A stretch of 64,000 nt of DNA from Bryobacterales bacterium F-183 (lineage in GTDB: Bacteria > Acidobacteriota > Terriglobia > Bryobacterales > Bryobacteraceae). The translations under genes were made by a program, and so were the position numbers. Under the pieces are notes generated by a model. That model worked only from the letters and a program-made list of their open reading frames with translations. It made no database searches and was not told the origin of the DNA. Positions within the stretch are counted from its first letter, which is position 1, and the number at the start of each line of letters is the position of its first letter. Positions 28,560 to 37,721 of this stretch are shown here, piece after piece. The stretch covers positions 6,118,013 through 6,182,012 of the forward strand of contig AP025252.1 in the NCBI GenBank assembly GCA_016865505.2. Reading direction: 5' to 3'.

Positions 28560-29315
28560 CTAGTACAGGACCTTTTGCAAGAAGAGTCCCGAGGACGGCG
28601 CCGTCCAAGCCGGTACGTCCAGGGTCTTGCTGGTCCTGCCATTCAATAGATCCGCAAACTGCTGTTCTGTTATCTCGCCTTTGCCCAGTTTTACGAGGGT
28701 TCCCGTCAAGCGGCGCACCATCTTCCACAAAAAGTGGGACGCCTTGATCTGGAACAGCACCAGATGCTCATCATCGGTGCCCACCTCGGCATCCTCCACC
28801 ACGACAATGGTGGACTCGCCGGGTCGCGACGGATCCTTCTGCGAAAACAGCGCAAAGTCATGCCTTCCGACCAGCGAATGCGCCGCCCGCGCCATCTTCT
28901 CGACGTCGAGTTCTTCACGCACCCACCAGACATAGCGCTTCTGAAAAGCCGACCGGCGGCGCGAGATCTGATACAGATACGAGCGGCTCTTGGCGTCGTG
29001 CCGGGCGTGGAAGTCCGGGCTCGCTTCTTCCACCGCGAGGATGTTGATGTCGGACGGCAACCGGTCGTTGATGCCGTACATCAGGCGTTCGGTATCGATC
29101 CGGATGTTCGGCTTGATCTTCAGATGGGCGATCTGTTCCATCGCGTGGACGCCAGAGTCGGTACGTCCGGAACCGCCGATTTCCAGTTCATTGAGCCCCA
29201 GCAAGTCCATGGCGGCACGTTCCAGTTCGCCTTGGATCGTACGCGCGTTGATCTGTTTTTGCCAGCCGTGGTACTTGGTGCCATCGTATTCGATGGTCAA
29301 CTTCCAGTTCTTCAT
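28560..29315 (-). CDS. truA: tRNA pseudouridine synthase A
   Basis: A 251-residue enzyme making pseudouridine at tRNA positions 38-40. The start is the ATG at 29315 (MKNWKLTIEYDGTKYHGWQK), the normal TruA N-terminus; the longer open frame to 29720 lies over the divergent gene. The catalytic aspartate is in GGSGRTDSGVHAMEQIAHL; HARHDAKSRSYLYQI and FLWKMVRRLTGTLV are conserved TruA segments. Normal length. It precedes the nitrilase-like gene by 15 bp. Confidence 0.95.
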   Translation of the reverse strand: MKNWKLTIEYDGTKYHGWQKQINARTIQGELERAAMDLLGLNELEIGGSGRTDSGVHAMEQIAHLKIKPNIRIDTERLMYGINDRLPSDINILAVEEASPDFHARHDAKSRSYLYQISRRRSAFQKRYVWWVREELDVEKMARAAHSLVGRHDFALFSQKDPSRPGESTIVVVEDAEVGTDDEHLVLFQIKASHFLWKMVRRLTGTLVKLGKGEITEQQFADLLNGRTSKTLDVPAWTAPSSGLFLQKVLY

Positions 29316-29360
29316 TATTTTGTTGTTCTCTTCGATGGTAGCTGTGATTAACTGAGGAAC

Positions 29361-31058
29361 ATGCCCGCTTCGCTTCTTTTTCTGCTGTGCCTGAGTCAGG
29401 ATGTCCCGGCCACCGACGGCCGTTTGACCAACATCCCCAACACCGACACGCACTTCAGCATGCCCGTCTACGGGTCGCGGCAGGCTTGGGAAAAGCGCGC
29501 CGCTCAGTTGCGCAAACAGATTCTGGTGGCCGCCGGGTTGTCGCCCCTGCCTCCCAAAAGTCCTTTGAATGCGGAGATTTTCGGCAAGGTCGAGCGGCCG
29601 GACTACACAGTGGAAAAGGTCCTGATCCAGACCCTGCCCGGCTACTACCTGGGCGGCAATCTGTACCGGCCCAAGGGCAAGACGGGTCCCTTTCCGGCCA
29701 TCGCGTCGCCGCACGGCCATTGGAATTACGGCCGCTTGGAGAACACCAATTTAGGCTCAATGCCCGCGCGCGGCATCAACCTGGCACGCCAGGGCTACGT
29801 CGTCTTCATGTACGACATGGTGGGCTACAACGACACGGTGCAAACCCCGCACGCCTTTGGCGGACCTCGCGAGCAACTGTGGAGCTTTGGTCCTCTGGGC
29901 TTGCAGTTGTGGAACTCCATCCGAGTCGTAGATTTTCTGCAGTCCCTGCCGGATGTCGATCGCGAACGCATTGGCGCGACCGGTGCATCCGGCGGCGGTA
30001 CGCAGACGTTCCTGCTCGCAGCAGTCGACAATCGCGTGAAGTTCGCAGCGCCGGTGAACATGATCTCCGGCATCATGCAGGGCGGCTCACCCTGTGAGAA
30101 CGCGCCGAGCCTCCGCTTCGACACCAATAACATTGAGCTCGCAGCGTTGATCGCGCCCCGGCCCATGATCATGGTGTCCGCCACCGGCGACTGGACCAAG
30201 AACACGCTGCATGAAGAGTATCCTTCCATGCGGCAGATCTACCGCCTGTACAACGCACATGAGAGTCTGGAAGCCGTACAGTTCGACTTTCCGCATAACT
30301 ACAACAAGGAAAGCCGCGAGGCGGTATACAAGTTCTTCGCCAAGCAAATGCTGAAGGCCAAGAACTGGGAAGAGTACAAAGAGAAGAGCTTCAGTCCAGA
30401 GATGCCGCAGAATCTGCTTGTGCTGCATGGCCGGACCTTACCCGCGGGCGCGCTGACCTACGAGCAGCTTGTCGAACAGTGGATCGAAAGCGCCCGGCAG
30501 CAGAACCAGGCGTCAAAGCCCGAAGAGCAGAAAGAACGGCTGCAGTTGGCGATGGGCGTCCGCGAACCGGAAGAAAAGGTACTCGCCAAAGAATCCGGCG
30601 GACAGTTGCGCCTGTCGCGTACCAGCGAGGGCGACCTGGTCACCGGTATCGTGCAAGGCAAGCCGGACACCATCGTCGTACATCCGGACGGCGCGACCGC
30701 GGCCCCGGCCGCTGCAGGCACGCTGCGGCTGAACGTATTCCGTACCCGGGATCAATCCGCCAAGCAGTTCCAGACCTTCAATCGCGCCGACGACGCGCTG
30801 CGCGTGCAGGACATCCTGACGGCCATCGCGTACCTGAAACAGCAAGGCGTCGCCAAGCCAAAGCTGAAGTGTTCGGGCAAGGCTTCCATCTGGTGTACAT
30901 TTGCCGCCGCCGTGGCAGACACGAACGTCACGCTCGACGCGCCGGTGCAGGGCTTTCGAGGTACGGACCAGGACATAATCGAGCAGTTCTTTGTTCCTGG
31001 CCTGCAGCGTGCCGGAGGCTGGAACGCCGCGCTCGCCCTGGCGAACCGGGCAAATTAA
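29361..31058 (+). CDS. Secreted alpha/beta-hydrolase (acetyl-xylan-esterase-like)
   Basis: A 565-residue protein with a short hydrophobic N-terminus (MPASLLFLLCLSQ), probably exported. The catalytic domain (~60-350) has the nucleophile elbow GATGASGGGTQTF and the oxyanion region SPHGHWNYG; the later PHNYNKESREAVYKFF provides a likely catalytic histidine. The order matches acidobacterial esterases related to acetyl xylan and dienelactone hydrolases. Residues ~360-565 form a less conserved extension with a second alpha/beta-like half. The gene is divergent from truA, with 45 bp between. A role in carbohydrate-ester removal is inferred only from family resemblance. Confidence 0.8.
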   Translation: MPASLLFLLCLSQDVPATDGRLTNIPNTDTHFSMPVYGSRQAWEKRAAQLRKQILVAAGLSPLPPKSPLNAEIFGKVERPDYTVEKVLIQTLPGYYLGGNLYRPKGKTGPFPAIASPHGHWNYGRLENTNLGSMPARGINLARQGYVVFMYDMVGYNDTVQTPHAFGGPREQLWSFGPLGLQLWNSIRVVDFLQSLPDVDRERIGATGASGGGTQTFLLAAVDNRVKFAAPVNMISGIMQGGSPCENAPSLRFDTNNIELAALIAPRPMIMVSATGDWTKNTLHEEYPSMRQIYRLYNAHESLEAVQFDFPHNYNKESREAVYKFFAKQMLKAKNWEEYKEKSFSPEMPQNLLVLHGRTLPAGALTYEQLVEQWIESARQQNQASKPEEQKERLQLAMGVREPEEKVLAKESGGQLRLSRTSEGDLVTGIVQGKPDTIVVHPDGATAAPAAAGTLRLNVFRTRDQSAKQFQTFNRADDALRVQDILTAIAYLKQQGVAKPKLKCSGKASIWCTFAAAVADTNVTLDAPVQGFRGTDQDIIEQFFVPGLQRAGGWNAALALANRAN

Positions 31059-31108
31059 AGCCGTAACGTGACGTCATGCGGTAGGATGGAGTCCAACCCA
31101 GGTACAAC

Positions 31109-32428
31109 ATGAGACGACTCACCGGAACGGAATGGGCCATCTGCGCGGTTGCGGCCATAGGCTTTGCCTTCGACATCTATGAGCTGTTGATGCTCCCGCT
31201 GATCGCGCGTCCGGCATTGATGGAGTTGGGTGGCTTGAAGCCGGGTACGCCCGAGTTCAACAATTGGTTGTCCCTGCTGTTTTGGATTCCCGCCTTGGCC
31301 GGTGGCTTCTTCGGCCTCATCGGCGGCTACCTGACGGACCGCTACGGGCGCCGTCGCGTACTCACGTTCAGCATCCTTTTGTATTCCGTGTCGGCATTCG
31401 CCGCCGGGTTTGCAACGTCTCTGAATCAGCTATTGTTCTTGCGCAGCACCACCTTCATCGGCGTCTGCGTGGAGTTCGTCGCGGCGGTCGCCTGGCTCGC
31501 CGAGTTGTTTGACGATCCCAAGCAGCGCGAGGCCGTACTTGGGTACACGCAGGCCTTCTCGTCGATTGGCGGTCTGCTGGTAGCCGGAGCCAACGCACTT
31601 TGCATCCAACTCGGGCCCAGCTTCCCGGCGATCTACGGCGGGCACGCCGAGTGGCGCTACACGCTGATGTCCGGCCTGATCCCGGCGTTGCCGTTGCTGA
31701 TTATCCGGCCATTCTTACCCGAGTCTCCGAAATGGCTGGAGCGCAAATTGGCCGGCACCTTACGACGTCCTAGTGTCGGCGAGTTGTTCTCGCCTGAGCT
31801 TCGGAAGACCACCCTAGTCACAACTGCGATGTTTGCCTGTGCGTACGGCGCGGCATTCGGTGCGATCCAGCAACTGCCGCAGATCATCCCTGGGCTACCG
31901 GGTGTCGCCGAACTGCCGCGACCCAAGCAGCAGGAGGTCACCGCCGGCGTCCAATCCCTACAGGAAATCGGCGGACTCGTGGGTCGCGCACTGCTCGCTG
32001 TCTTGGCCGTACGCGTCGCCAGCCGTAGGACTTTGCTGCGCATCTTCCAAGTACCCGGGCTGTTCGTAGTACCGGTAGTTTTCGCAGTCTTTGCAACGTC
32101 TTCGCTGGACCTGACCAAGATCGGAATCTTCTTCGCCGGACTGTTTACCGTGGCGCAATTTTCCTTCTGGGGCAACTACTTACCCATGGCCTTCCCGCTC
32201 CATCTGCGAGGCACGGGAGAGGGGTTTGCGGCCAATGTCGGCGGGCGCATGATCGGGACGGGCTTTGCCGCAGTCACCGCGCAACTCGCGCCGATGATGG
32301 GCGCCGGGTCCGCACCCGCGAATTACGCTCAGGCAGCGGCTTGGGTGGCCGCGTTCGTCTACCTAGGCGGCTTGCTCCTGAGCACACAATTACCTGAACA
32401 GAGACAAGAATTTTTAGAGAAACCCTAA
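31109..32428 (+). CDS. Major facilitator superfamily transporter
   Basis: A 439-residue inner-membrane transporter with about 12 helices. The loop 2-3 motif is GGYLTDRYGRRRVLTF. The N-terminal helix FAFDIYELLMLPLIARPALM carries acidic residues as in metabolite:H+ symporters of the sugar-acid/aromatic-acid type. The substrate cannot be inferred. It lies 50 bp downstream of the secreted hydrolase, so uptake of a product of that enzyme is plausible but unproven. A strong terminator follows the stop. Confidence 0.88.
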   Translation: MRRLTGTEWAICAVAAIGFAFDIYELLMLPLIARPALMELGGLKPGTPEFNNWLSLLFWIPALAGGFFGLIGGYLTDRYGRRRVLTFSILLYSVSAFAAGFATSLNQLLFLRSTTFIGVCVEFVAAVAWLAELFDDPKQREAVLGYTQAFSSIGGLLVAGANALCIQLGPSFPAIYGGHAEWRYTLMSGLIPALPLLIIRPFLPESPKWLERKLAGTLRRPSVGELFSPELRKTTLVTTAMFACAYGAAFGAIQQLPQIIPGLPGVAELPRPKQQEVTAGVQSLQEIGGLVGRALLAVLAVRVASRRTLLRIFQVPGLFVVPVVFAVFATSSLDLTKIGIFFAGLFTVAQFSFWGNYLPMAFPLHLRGTGEGFAANVGGRMIGTGFAAVTAQLAPMMGAGSAPANYAQAAAWVAAFVYLGGLLLSTQLPEQRQEFLEKP

Positions 32429-32499
32429 AGCTAGCGCCTTAGGCGGACGAATAAAGGTATGTTCGTTCGATTTTTAGTCTCAACTCTTGCATATTAAGA

Positions 32500-32543
32500 C
32501 CGCGGGATTCTGGCGCAGAGCTAGCTCCCGCGGCTTGTTTTTT
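32500..32543 (+). terminator. Rho-independent terminator after the MFS gene
   Basis: A perfect 8-bp stem (32500-32507 with 32526-32533, CCGCGGGA and its complement) followed by CTTGTTTTTT. The stem lies 72 bp after the transporter stop; the T-tract touches the stop codon of the convergent GAF gene. Confidence 0.88.
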
Positions 32544-32952
32544 AGCGTGCGGCGATCTCGATTCCGGCTGTCAAGAGTTGGTCCACCTCGGCTTCGGTGA
32601 ACGTACGTTCGCTGAAGTTTGCGACCCCCAAACAGCCCACGGGCTTGCCGTCCGCGTCACGAATCGGTAGCGCAATCGCCCCCGCTAGCCCCGTAGCCTT
32701 GGCCCCGCTGCGAACATCGCCACTGGTGTCGGTCTGGATGTTGCACGCCGTCACCGGTTCATTACGCTCCACGGCCAGCCCGGCCATTCCCTTCCCTACC
32801 GGTACCAGTTGCACTTTTTCCAGTACAAAGGGCGGAATGTTGGCGGTCGCCGCTTCCAGATGCAGTACGCCGTCGTCATGCATCAGGTGAATCGTCCCGC
32901 TATCGGCCTTTAACGCCTTCACGATTTCGGCGAGTTTGGCATGCAAATCCAT
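32542..32952 (-). CDS. GAF-domain protein
   Basis: A 136-residue single GAF domain, with [18 protein letters not shown] near the start, [18 protein letters not shown] in the middle and [20 protein letters not shown] as the closing strands. GAF domains bind cyclic nucleotides or small molecules; nothing fused to it indicates an output. It is a monocistronic gene between two convergent/divergent neighbours. It could be a redox or ligand sensor acting in trans. Confidence 0.85.
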   Translation of the reverse strand: MDLHAKLAEIVKALKADSGTIHLMHDDGVLHLEAATANIPPFVLEKVQLVPVGKGMAGLAVERNEPVTACNIQTDTSGDVRSGAKATGLAGAIALPIRDADGKPVGCLGVANFSERTFTEAEVDQLLTAGIEIAAR

Positions 32953-32999
32953 ACAGACTCTACTGTAGCGCCCAAATTTCCGATATCATGCAGAGCGAG

Positions 33000-33755
33000 A
33001 TGAAGACGTTTCTGACCCTGACGTTGCTAACTTCTTTTGCCCTGATGGCACAACCCCCTGCTGGTGGCGGTGGAGGCCAGCGTATGCGCACGCCTCCCGG
33101 CCCCGAGGCCGTACCCCTCGACGATCGTACCGGGTTCGAATCGATCTTTGACGGCAAGACCCTCACCAACTGGGACGGCGACACATCCTTCTGGCGCGTC
33201 GAGAATGGAGCCATCGTCGGCGAGACCACGGCTGCCAATCCGCTCAAGCAGAATACCTTCCTCATCTGGCGCGGCGGCGAACCGGGCGACTTCGAATTGA
33301 AGCTCGAATACCGCATGAACAACACCAACAGCGGCGTGCAGTACCGTAGCGTCGCGCTGCCGGAAGTTGGCAAGTACGTGCTCAAGGGCTACCAGGCGGA
33401 CATCGACTTTCAGAACACCTACTCGGGCCAGCTATACGAAGAGCGTGGCCGCGGCTTCCTGGCCTTGCGCGGGCAGATGGCAACTCTTGCCGAAGGTCAG
33501 CAAAAGGGCAAGATCCTGGGCGCGGTACACAGCGGAGATGAACTGAAGGGCTTCCTCAAGATCAACGACTGGAACACCATGCACATCATCGCGCGCGGCA
33601 ACCTGCTCACCCACGTCGTGAACGGCCGCGTGATGGCGGTGTTCCTGGATGAGGACGCCAAGAATCGAACCATGAAAGGCCTGCTGGGCTTCCAGATCCA
33701 CGTCGGTCCGCCGATGAAGGTGGAGTTCCGCAACATCGGCCTGAAGAAGTACTAA
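33000..33755 (+). CDS. Secreted DUF1080 (3-keto-disaccharide hydrolase-like) protein
   Basis: A 251-residue exported protein. Signal peptide [18 protein letters not shown], then a Gly/Pro linker and a concanavalin-like DUF1080 domain: [40 protein letters not shown], and [19 protein letters not shown]. The DUF1080 domain is abundant in Planctomycetes and Acidobacteria and has been linked to 3-keto-glycoside cleavage. The start may be ATG 32988 or 33000; 33000 gives the better signal peptide. The MarR gene begins at the stop codon (TAAATG). Confidence 0.88.
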   Translation: MKTFLTLTLLTSFALMAQPPAGGGGGQRMRTPPGPEAVPLDDRTGFESIFDGKTLTNWDGDTSFWRVENGAIVGETTAANPLKQNTFLIWRGGEPGDFELKLEYRMNNTNSGVQYRSVALPEVGKYVLKGYQADIDFQNTYSGQLYEERGRGFLALRGQMATLAEGQQKGKILGAVHSGDELKGFLKINDWNTMHIIARGNLLTHVVNGRVMAVFLDEDAKNRTMKGLLGFQIHVGPPMKVEFRNIGLKKY

Positions 33756-34205
33756 ATGCAGCCGGGGAACGATCCGTCGCTGTGCGTCTGCGCGAATCTG
33801 CGCAAGGCGTCCCGAGCGATCACGCAGTTGTACGACAACGCGCTGCGTCCGGCAGGGATTCGTTCCACGCAGTTCAACATCCTGGCAGAAGTCCATGTGG
33901 CCGGCGAAGCGACCTTGGTCGAACTCGCCGGCCGCTTGCATTTGGACCAAACCACGCTAACCCGAAGCCTGCGCCTGCTTGAGCACATGCAGCTCCTGGA
34001 GCGCGCCCCGCGCAAGGACGGCCGCCTCAAGGCACTGCGGCTGACGGCGGAAGGTACGGCGATGCTGCATCGGGCCTTGCCACTCTGGCGCGCGGCACAG
34101 GATGAGGTGGTCGCTGCACTAGGCGGGGCCAAGGTCTGGGACGAGACCCGAGGCCAACTCGGCAATCTTGTTCACGCAGCACTCTTGACGTCGAGCGAGG
34201 AATAG
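33756..34205 (+). CDS. MarR-family transcriptional regulator
   Basis: A 149-residue winged-helix protein. The DNA-binding part reads ATLVELAGRLHLDQTTLTRSL for the recognition region and RAPRKDGRLKALRLTAEG for the wing, the most conserved part of MarR. N- and C-terminal helices form the dimer interface. The ATG immediately follows the DUF1080 stop. A double palindrome overlaps its own stop codon and precedes the next gene, a likely operator. It probably represses the downstream gene and perhaps its own operon in response to a phenolic or other small ligand. Confidence 0.92.
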   Translation: MQPGNDPSLCVCANLRKASRAITQLYDNALRPAGIRSTQFNILAEVHVAGEATLVELAGRLHLDQTTLTRSLRLLEHMQLLERAPRKDGRLKALRLTAEGTAMLHRALPLWRAAQDEVVAALGGAKVWDETRGQLGNLVHAALLTSSEE

Positions 34206-34217
34206 ATGTATCTACAT
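34203..34217 (+). promoter_or_regulatory. Candidate MarR operator
   Basis: Two interlocked perfect palindromes: TAGATgtATCTA (34203-34214) and ATGTAtcTACAT (34206-34217). MarR sites are typically short palindromes of this type. It starts at the marR stop codon and ends two bases before the ATG at 34220, so a bound repressor would cover the ribosome-binding region of the downstream gene. Confidence 0.5.
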
Positions 34218-34219
34218 AT

Positions 34220-34609
34220 ATGCTCACTCGCGCCCTGCTGTTCTTTGCCCTGATGATGACTCCCGCCGCCCTACTAAACGCCCAGACGCAGATGTCGGCA
34301 ATCACCTCCGGCCCCACCACCCGGGTACTGGCGATCGGCAAGATGACCGCCGGCACAACGCCTGAGAAGTTACGGCCTGTGATGCCCAGTGAAGTACGCG
34401 AGACCGTAAAGCTCTACCTGGCAGGCAAGCTGGACCAATGGTTCGTCCGCCGCGATCAGCGAGGCGTGGTGTTCCTCATGAACGTCTCAACCGTCCAGGA
34501 GGCGCATGATCTGTTGGAAAAGCTCCCGCTGGGAGTACAGAAGCTGATGGAGTTCGACCTGATCCCGCTCGGTCCGCTGACGCCGCTAAACTTCCTGCTG
34601 CAAGAGTAA
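34220..34609 (+). CDS. Small exported protein of unknown function (ferredoxin-like fold suspected)
   Basis: A 129-residue protein with a signal-like N-terminus (MLTRALLFFALMMTPAALLNA). The mature part contains TVKLYLAGKLDQWFVRRDQR, GVVFLMNVSTVQEAHDLLEK and LMEFDLIPLGPLTPLNFLL, a pattern seen in muconolactone-isomerase/YCII-like dimeric alpha-beta-barrel proteins. It follows the MarR gene by 14 bp with a candidate operator in front, so it is likely MarR-controlled. Exact function not known. Confidence 0.75.
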   Translation: MLTRALLFFALMMTPAALLNAQTQMSAITSGPTTRVLAIGKMTAGTTPEKLRPVMPSEVRETVKLYLAGKLDQWFVRRDQRGVVFLMNVSTVQEAHDLLEKLPLGVQKLMEFDLIPLGPLTPLNFLLQE

Positions 34610-34615
34610 GCCGTC

Positions 34616-35296
34616 TTAAGCGGCAGTACTCTTCTCAGGCGTAATCCAGCCATCGACGATCTCAATCACGCGGTTGCCGTAGGCCGCATTGGCCTCCGAG
34701 TGCGTCACCTGAATGATCGTCGTACCCTGCTGGTTCAGTTCCTTGAACTTTTCCATGATCTCCTTGGCCTGAGACGAGTGGAGGTTCCCCGTCGGCTCGT
34801 CGGCCAGGATGATCTTGGGATTCGCCACGATCGCGCGCGCAATGCCCACCAACTGCTGCTGGCCGCCGGACAACTGGCTCGGGAACAGATCCTTCTTGCC
34901 CACCATCGAAAAGCGATCCAACACATCCGCGACAATCGCCTCGCGGTCGGACTTCTTCACGTTCCGGTACGACAGCGGGATCTCCAGGTTCTCGTACACC
35001 GTCAGATTGTCGAGCAGGTGGTAGCTCTGAAAAACGAAGCCGAAATGCTTTTTGTAAAGCTCCAGCCGGTCGTTCTTCTTCATCTTGTGGACAGCGTGGT
35101 CGAGCAGGTAGTACTCGCCCGTCCACGATGCGTCGTGCATCCCCAGCAGGTGCAGCAAGGTGGACTTGCCCGCGCCCGAAGGACCCATGATCGAGATGAA
35201 CTCGCCTTCGCGAATATCGAGGTTGATCCGCCGCAGGACGAATGTCTTCGTCGGACCATGTTCGAAATACTTCTCGATGTTGCGCAGCGAGATCAT
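34616..35296 (-). CDS. ABC transporter ATP-binding protein with atypical D-loop
   Basis: A 226-residue LolD/MacB-type ATPase. Walker [16 protein letters not shown], signature [16 protein letters not shown], Walker [11 protein letters not shown]. Two deviations: the usual aspartate after GNL (D-loop) is histidine (GNLHSSQ), and the arginine after the signature QQQ is leucine. The start is the ATG at 35296, one base after the stop of the 88-residue gene; a longer form from 35368 would overlap that gene. Last gene of an adaptor-ATPase-small protein-ATPase operon that contains no permease. Confidence 0.88.
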   Translation of the reverse strand: MISLRNIEKYFEHGPTKTFVLRRINLDIREGEFISIMGPSGAGKSTLLHLLGMHDASWTGEYYLLDHAVHKMKKNDRLELYKKHFGFVFQSYHLLDNLTVYENLEIPLSYRNVKKSDREAIVADVLDRFSMVGKKDLFPSQLSGGQQQLVGIARAIVANPKIILADEPTGNLHSSQAKEIMEKFKELNQQGTTIIQVTHSEANAAYGNRVIEIVDGWITPEKSTAA

Positions 35297-35297
35297 G

Positions 35298-35564
35298 CTA
35301 AGGCCGGCGCCCGATGGCTCGGCGGACTTCGTCCCGAAGGGATTCGCGAAGGGCATCTTTAAACTCAAGCATACCCTCGCGGGCTTCCTTCTTGACAGAG
35401 TCGGCCGCCTCGCGAGTCTCGCGCATGACCTCTTCCGTAATCTTCAGTTGCTGAACACGCAGCGCCTGCGTCTGCACCTGGTGCTTCACCGAGCGCACAC
35501 CTGCGCCCACCAGCAGCACGAGGCCGACGAAAACAATGGCGATAGCGTCGGGATGTTTCCGCAT
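35298..35564 (-). CDS. Small membrane-anchored coiled-coil protein
   Basis: An 88-residue protein with one N-terminal transmembrane helix (AIAIVFVGLVLLVGAGV) and a long charged helix (~25-85) of coiled-coil character (VMRETREAADSVKKEAREGM). No enzymatic motif. Sandwiched between the two ATPase genes, 32 bp after the first and directly before the second. It may act as a membrane anchor or coupling subunit of the ABC system. Not recognised as a named family. Confidence 0.7.
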   Translation of the reverse strand: MRKHPDAIAIVFVGLVLLVGAGVRSVKHQVQTQALRVQQLKITEEVMRETREAADSVKKEAREGMLEFKDALRESLRDEVRRAIGRRP

Positions 35565-35596
35565 GATGCTCTAGTGACGATCCGTAAGCCGGATTA

Positions 35597-36289
35597 TTAC
35601 GCCGCCTCCACGCTTTCTTCCACAATCCGGCCGTCAAACAGGCGAATGGTGCGGTCGGCATAGCGGGCATAGCGTGGGTCGTGGGTAACGATACAAATTG
35701 TCGAACCGGCGCGATGCAGTTCGCGCATCAGGTCCATCACCTGTTCGCCGTTGGCCGAGTCCAGGTTACCGGTAGGTTCGTCCGCCAGCAGGATCGAAGG
35801 GTCGCCGCAGAGGGCGCGCGCGACGGCCACACGCTGCTGTTGGCCGCCCGACAGCTGTGACGGGTAATGCTTCACGCGGTGAGACATGCCCACGCGTTCG
35901 AGCGCCTCATGGACGCGCTTCTTGCGCTCGGCGCCGCCCATGCCGCGGTAGGTAAGCGGCAACTCGACGTTTTCGTAAACAGTAAGGTCGCCAATCAGGT
36001 TGAAGGCCTGGAAGATAAAGCCGATTTCCCGGTTACGGATGCGGGCGCGCTCGCTCAGCTTTAGACTTTGTACGGCGCGGCCGTTCAACGTATAGCTACC
36101 ATCCGACGGGGAATCGAGCAGCCCCAGAATGGCCAGCAGCGTCGACTTGCCGCAGCCCGACGGGCCGGAAATCGACACGTACTCGCCTTTCTTGATGTCC
36201 ATGTGGATACCGGCCAGCGCATGGGTCTCCACTTCGTCGGTCATGAAGACTTTCTTGACGCCTTCGAGCTTGATGAGAGATTCGCTCAT
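35597..36289 (-). CDS. ABC transporter ATP-binding protein (LolD/MacB-type)
   Basis: A 230-residue ATPase with all canonical motifs: Walker A GPSGCGKSTLLAILG, Q-loop IGFIFQAFNLIG, signature [16 protein letters not shown], Walker [13 protein letters not shown] and switch histidine in IVTHDPRYA. The group drives FtsX-like permeases in lipoprotein sorting or macrolide/peptide export. It starts 24 bp after the adaptor gene. With the second, D-loop-deviant ATPase it could form an asymmetric heterodimer. Confidence 0.93.
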   Translation of the reverse strand: MSESLIKLEGVKKVFMTDEVETHALAGIHMDIKKGEYVSISGPSGCGKSTLLAILGLLDSPSDGSYTLNGRAVQSLKLSERARIRNREIGFIFQAFNLIGDLTVYENVELPLTYRGMGGAERKKRVHEALERVGMSHRVKHYPSQLSGGQQQRVAVARALCGDPSILLADEPTGNLDSANGEQVMDLMRELHRAGSTICIVTHDPRYARYADRTIRLFDGRIVEESVEAA

Positions 36290-36313
36290 TTTTGTGTGTC
36301 CACTTTCTCTGAT

Positions 36314-37567
36314 TTAGTTCAACCGGATTCGATCGTGCGCATCCCACTGGGACATGTCGGACAGGATCACGCGATCACCTACGTTTAGACCTTCCACAAC
36401 CTCAATGGTGTTGACGGAACTTCTACCAAATTTCACTTTCACCTTCGACGCACCCTTGCCGTCGGCGTCGATCTTGAACAGCTGCACCGTCGAGTTCGGC
36501 TGCCCAAACACCGGACGCCCGCAGAACACCACGTCGTTCAAACGCTCGATCAGGATCGTACCGTCCACACTCAGGTCCGGGCGCGCGCCGCTCGGCAGTT
36601 CACCTTCCAGGCGAACATCCACGGTCACCGTTCCGTTCACCGAAGCAGGATCAATACGGCTTACGCGTCCAGGTATGATTCCGTTCCGTGTATCAATCAT
36701 CGCGTTTTGTCCCAGCAGCAAATCTTTTGCCTGCGTCTCCGCGATCTTCAGCTCTGCCTTCAGCTTCCACGGCTGCGCGACCTTGGCCAGCACCTGGCCG
36801 GGGGTCACCTGCTGGCCGACCTGCAGGTTCATCTCCTGCAGTACACCGGTCGTACCCGCGCGGATCACCAGTTGCTTCACCTGCTTGGCCTTCAGGTCCT
36901 GCGTGGCGCGCAGCTTTTCAATCTGCACCTTCTGGGCGGCCAACTGCGCGTCCGACGACTCGCGCATGATCTCCAGCTTCTTCTTCTCGTTTTCGAACTT
37001 TTTGGCGGCGTCCTGGAACTTGGCGACGGACAGTTTCATGTCGAGGTCCGGCTTCAAGCCGAGCTTGGCCAGTTCCTCATCGCGCTCTTTGGTCAGCTTC
37101 GCCTGCGTGAACTCCGACTCCGATCGCGACACCGTGCTCTGCTGCTCGATTTCGGCCGACTGCATCTTGACCCGCAAATCGGTGTACTTGGCTTCCGCCT
37201 CTTTCACCTGCCAGTCATAATCCGTCGCCGACAATTCCATGTCGGGATTACTGAGCACAACCAAAATGGTTTCCGGAGAAACCTGCGCACCGGCTCGCAA
37301 ATTGATTTTTTCCACACGGGACGCAAACTGCGCCGGGATCCAAAGGATCTCTTCCGGCACCAAGGTACCCAAACCCGGCACCTTGCGCTCCATGGGACCG
37401 CGCTTTACCGTATCCGGCCAGATCGTGGACGCTTCGACAGACGGAGCAGCAGGCTTCAGCCGGTTGAGCCCGACCGTGATGAACGGGACCGCGGCGGCCA
37501 CGAGCACTCCCAGCAGGATCCGGCGGATCAGCTTCTTCTTTGCGACACCCTCACGTTTGACGTCCAT
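36314..37567 (-). CDS. HlyD/MacA-type periplasmic adaptor protein
   Basis: A 417-residue membrane-fusion protein. One N-terminal anchor helix (RRILLGVLVAAAVPFITVGL), a barrel/lipoyl half (~65-110), a long coiled-coil hairpin (~115-245: TKERDEELAKLGLKPDLDMK region), the second lipoyl half (GVLQEMNLQVGQQVTPGQVL) and a beta-barrel/membrane-proximal end (VNTIEVVEGLNVGDRVILSD). It would bridge an inner-membrane transporter to an outer-membrane partner. It is the first gene of the ABC operon, with GGAG upstream of the ATG at 37567. Confidence 0.9.
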   Translation of the reverse strand: MDVKREGVAKKKLIRRILLGVLVAAAVPFITVGLNRLKPAAPSVEASTIWPDTVKRGPMERKVPGLGTLVPEEILWIPAQFASRVEKINLRAGAQVSPETILVVLSNPDMELSATDYDWQVKEAEAKYTDLRVKMQSAEIEQQSTVSRSESEFTQAKLTKERDEELAKLGLKPDLDMKLSVAKFQDAAKKFENEKKKLEIMRESSDAQLAAQKVQIEKLRATQDLKAKQVKQLVIRAGTTGVLQEMNLQVGQQVTPGQVLAKVAQPWKLKAELKIAETQAKDLLLGQNAMIDTRNGIIPGRVSRIDPASVNGTVTVDVRLEGELPSGARPDLSVDGTILIERLNDVVFCGRPVFGQPNSTVQLFKIDADGKGASKVKVKFGRSSVNTIEVVEGLNVGDRVILSDMSQWDAHDRIRLN

Positions 37568-37644
37568 CGATTGCTCCGTACTCTATATGGCACGCCACCT
37601 GCCAGAGTGCCGCCGAAGCCCGAATACCTGCCTTTTGAGGGACT

Positions 37645-37682
37645 TACAAAGCAAACACCCCGCCAGCTGCCTGACGGGGTGT
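37645..37682 (-). terminator. Rho-independent terminator after ychF
   Basis: An 8-bp stem (37655-37662 with 37675-37682, ACACCCCG and its complement) extended inside by three further pairs across one mismatch. On the minus strand the T-rich TTTGCTTTGT follows. It lies 40 bp after the ychF stop and just upstream of the ABC operon. Confidence 0.8.
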
Positions 37683-37721
37683 CCGATATTGGGATTTTGC
37701 TGTTGAAGTTCCGCGCAATCT

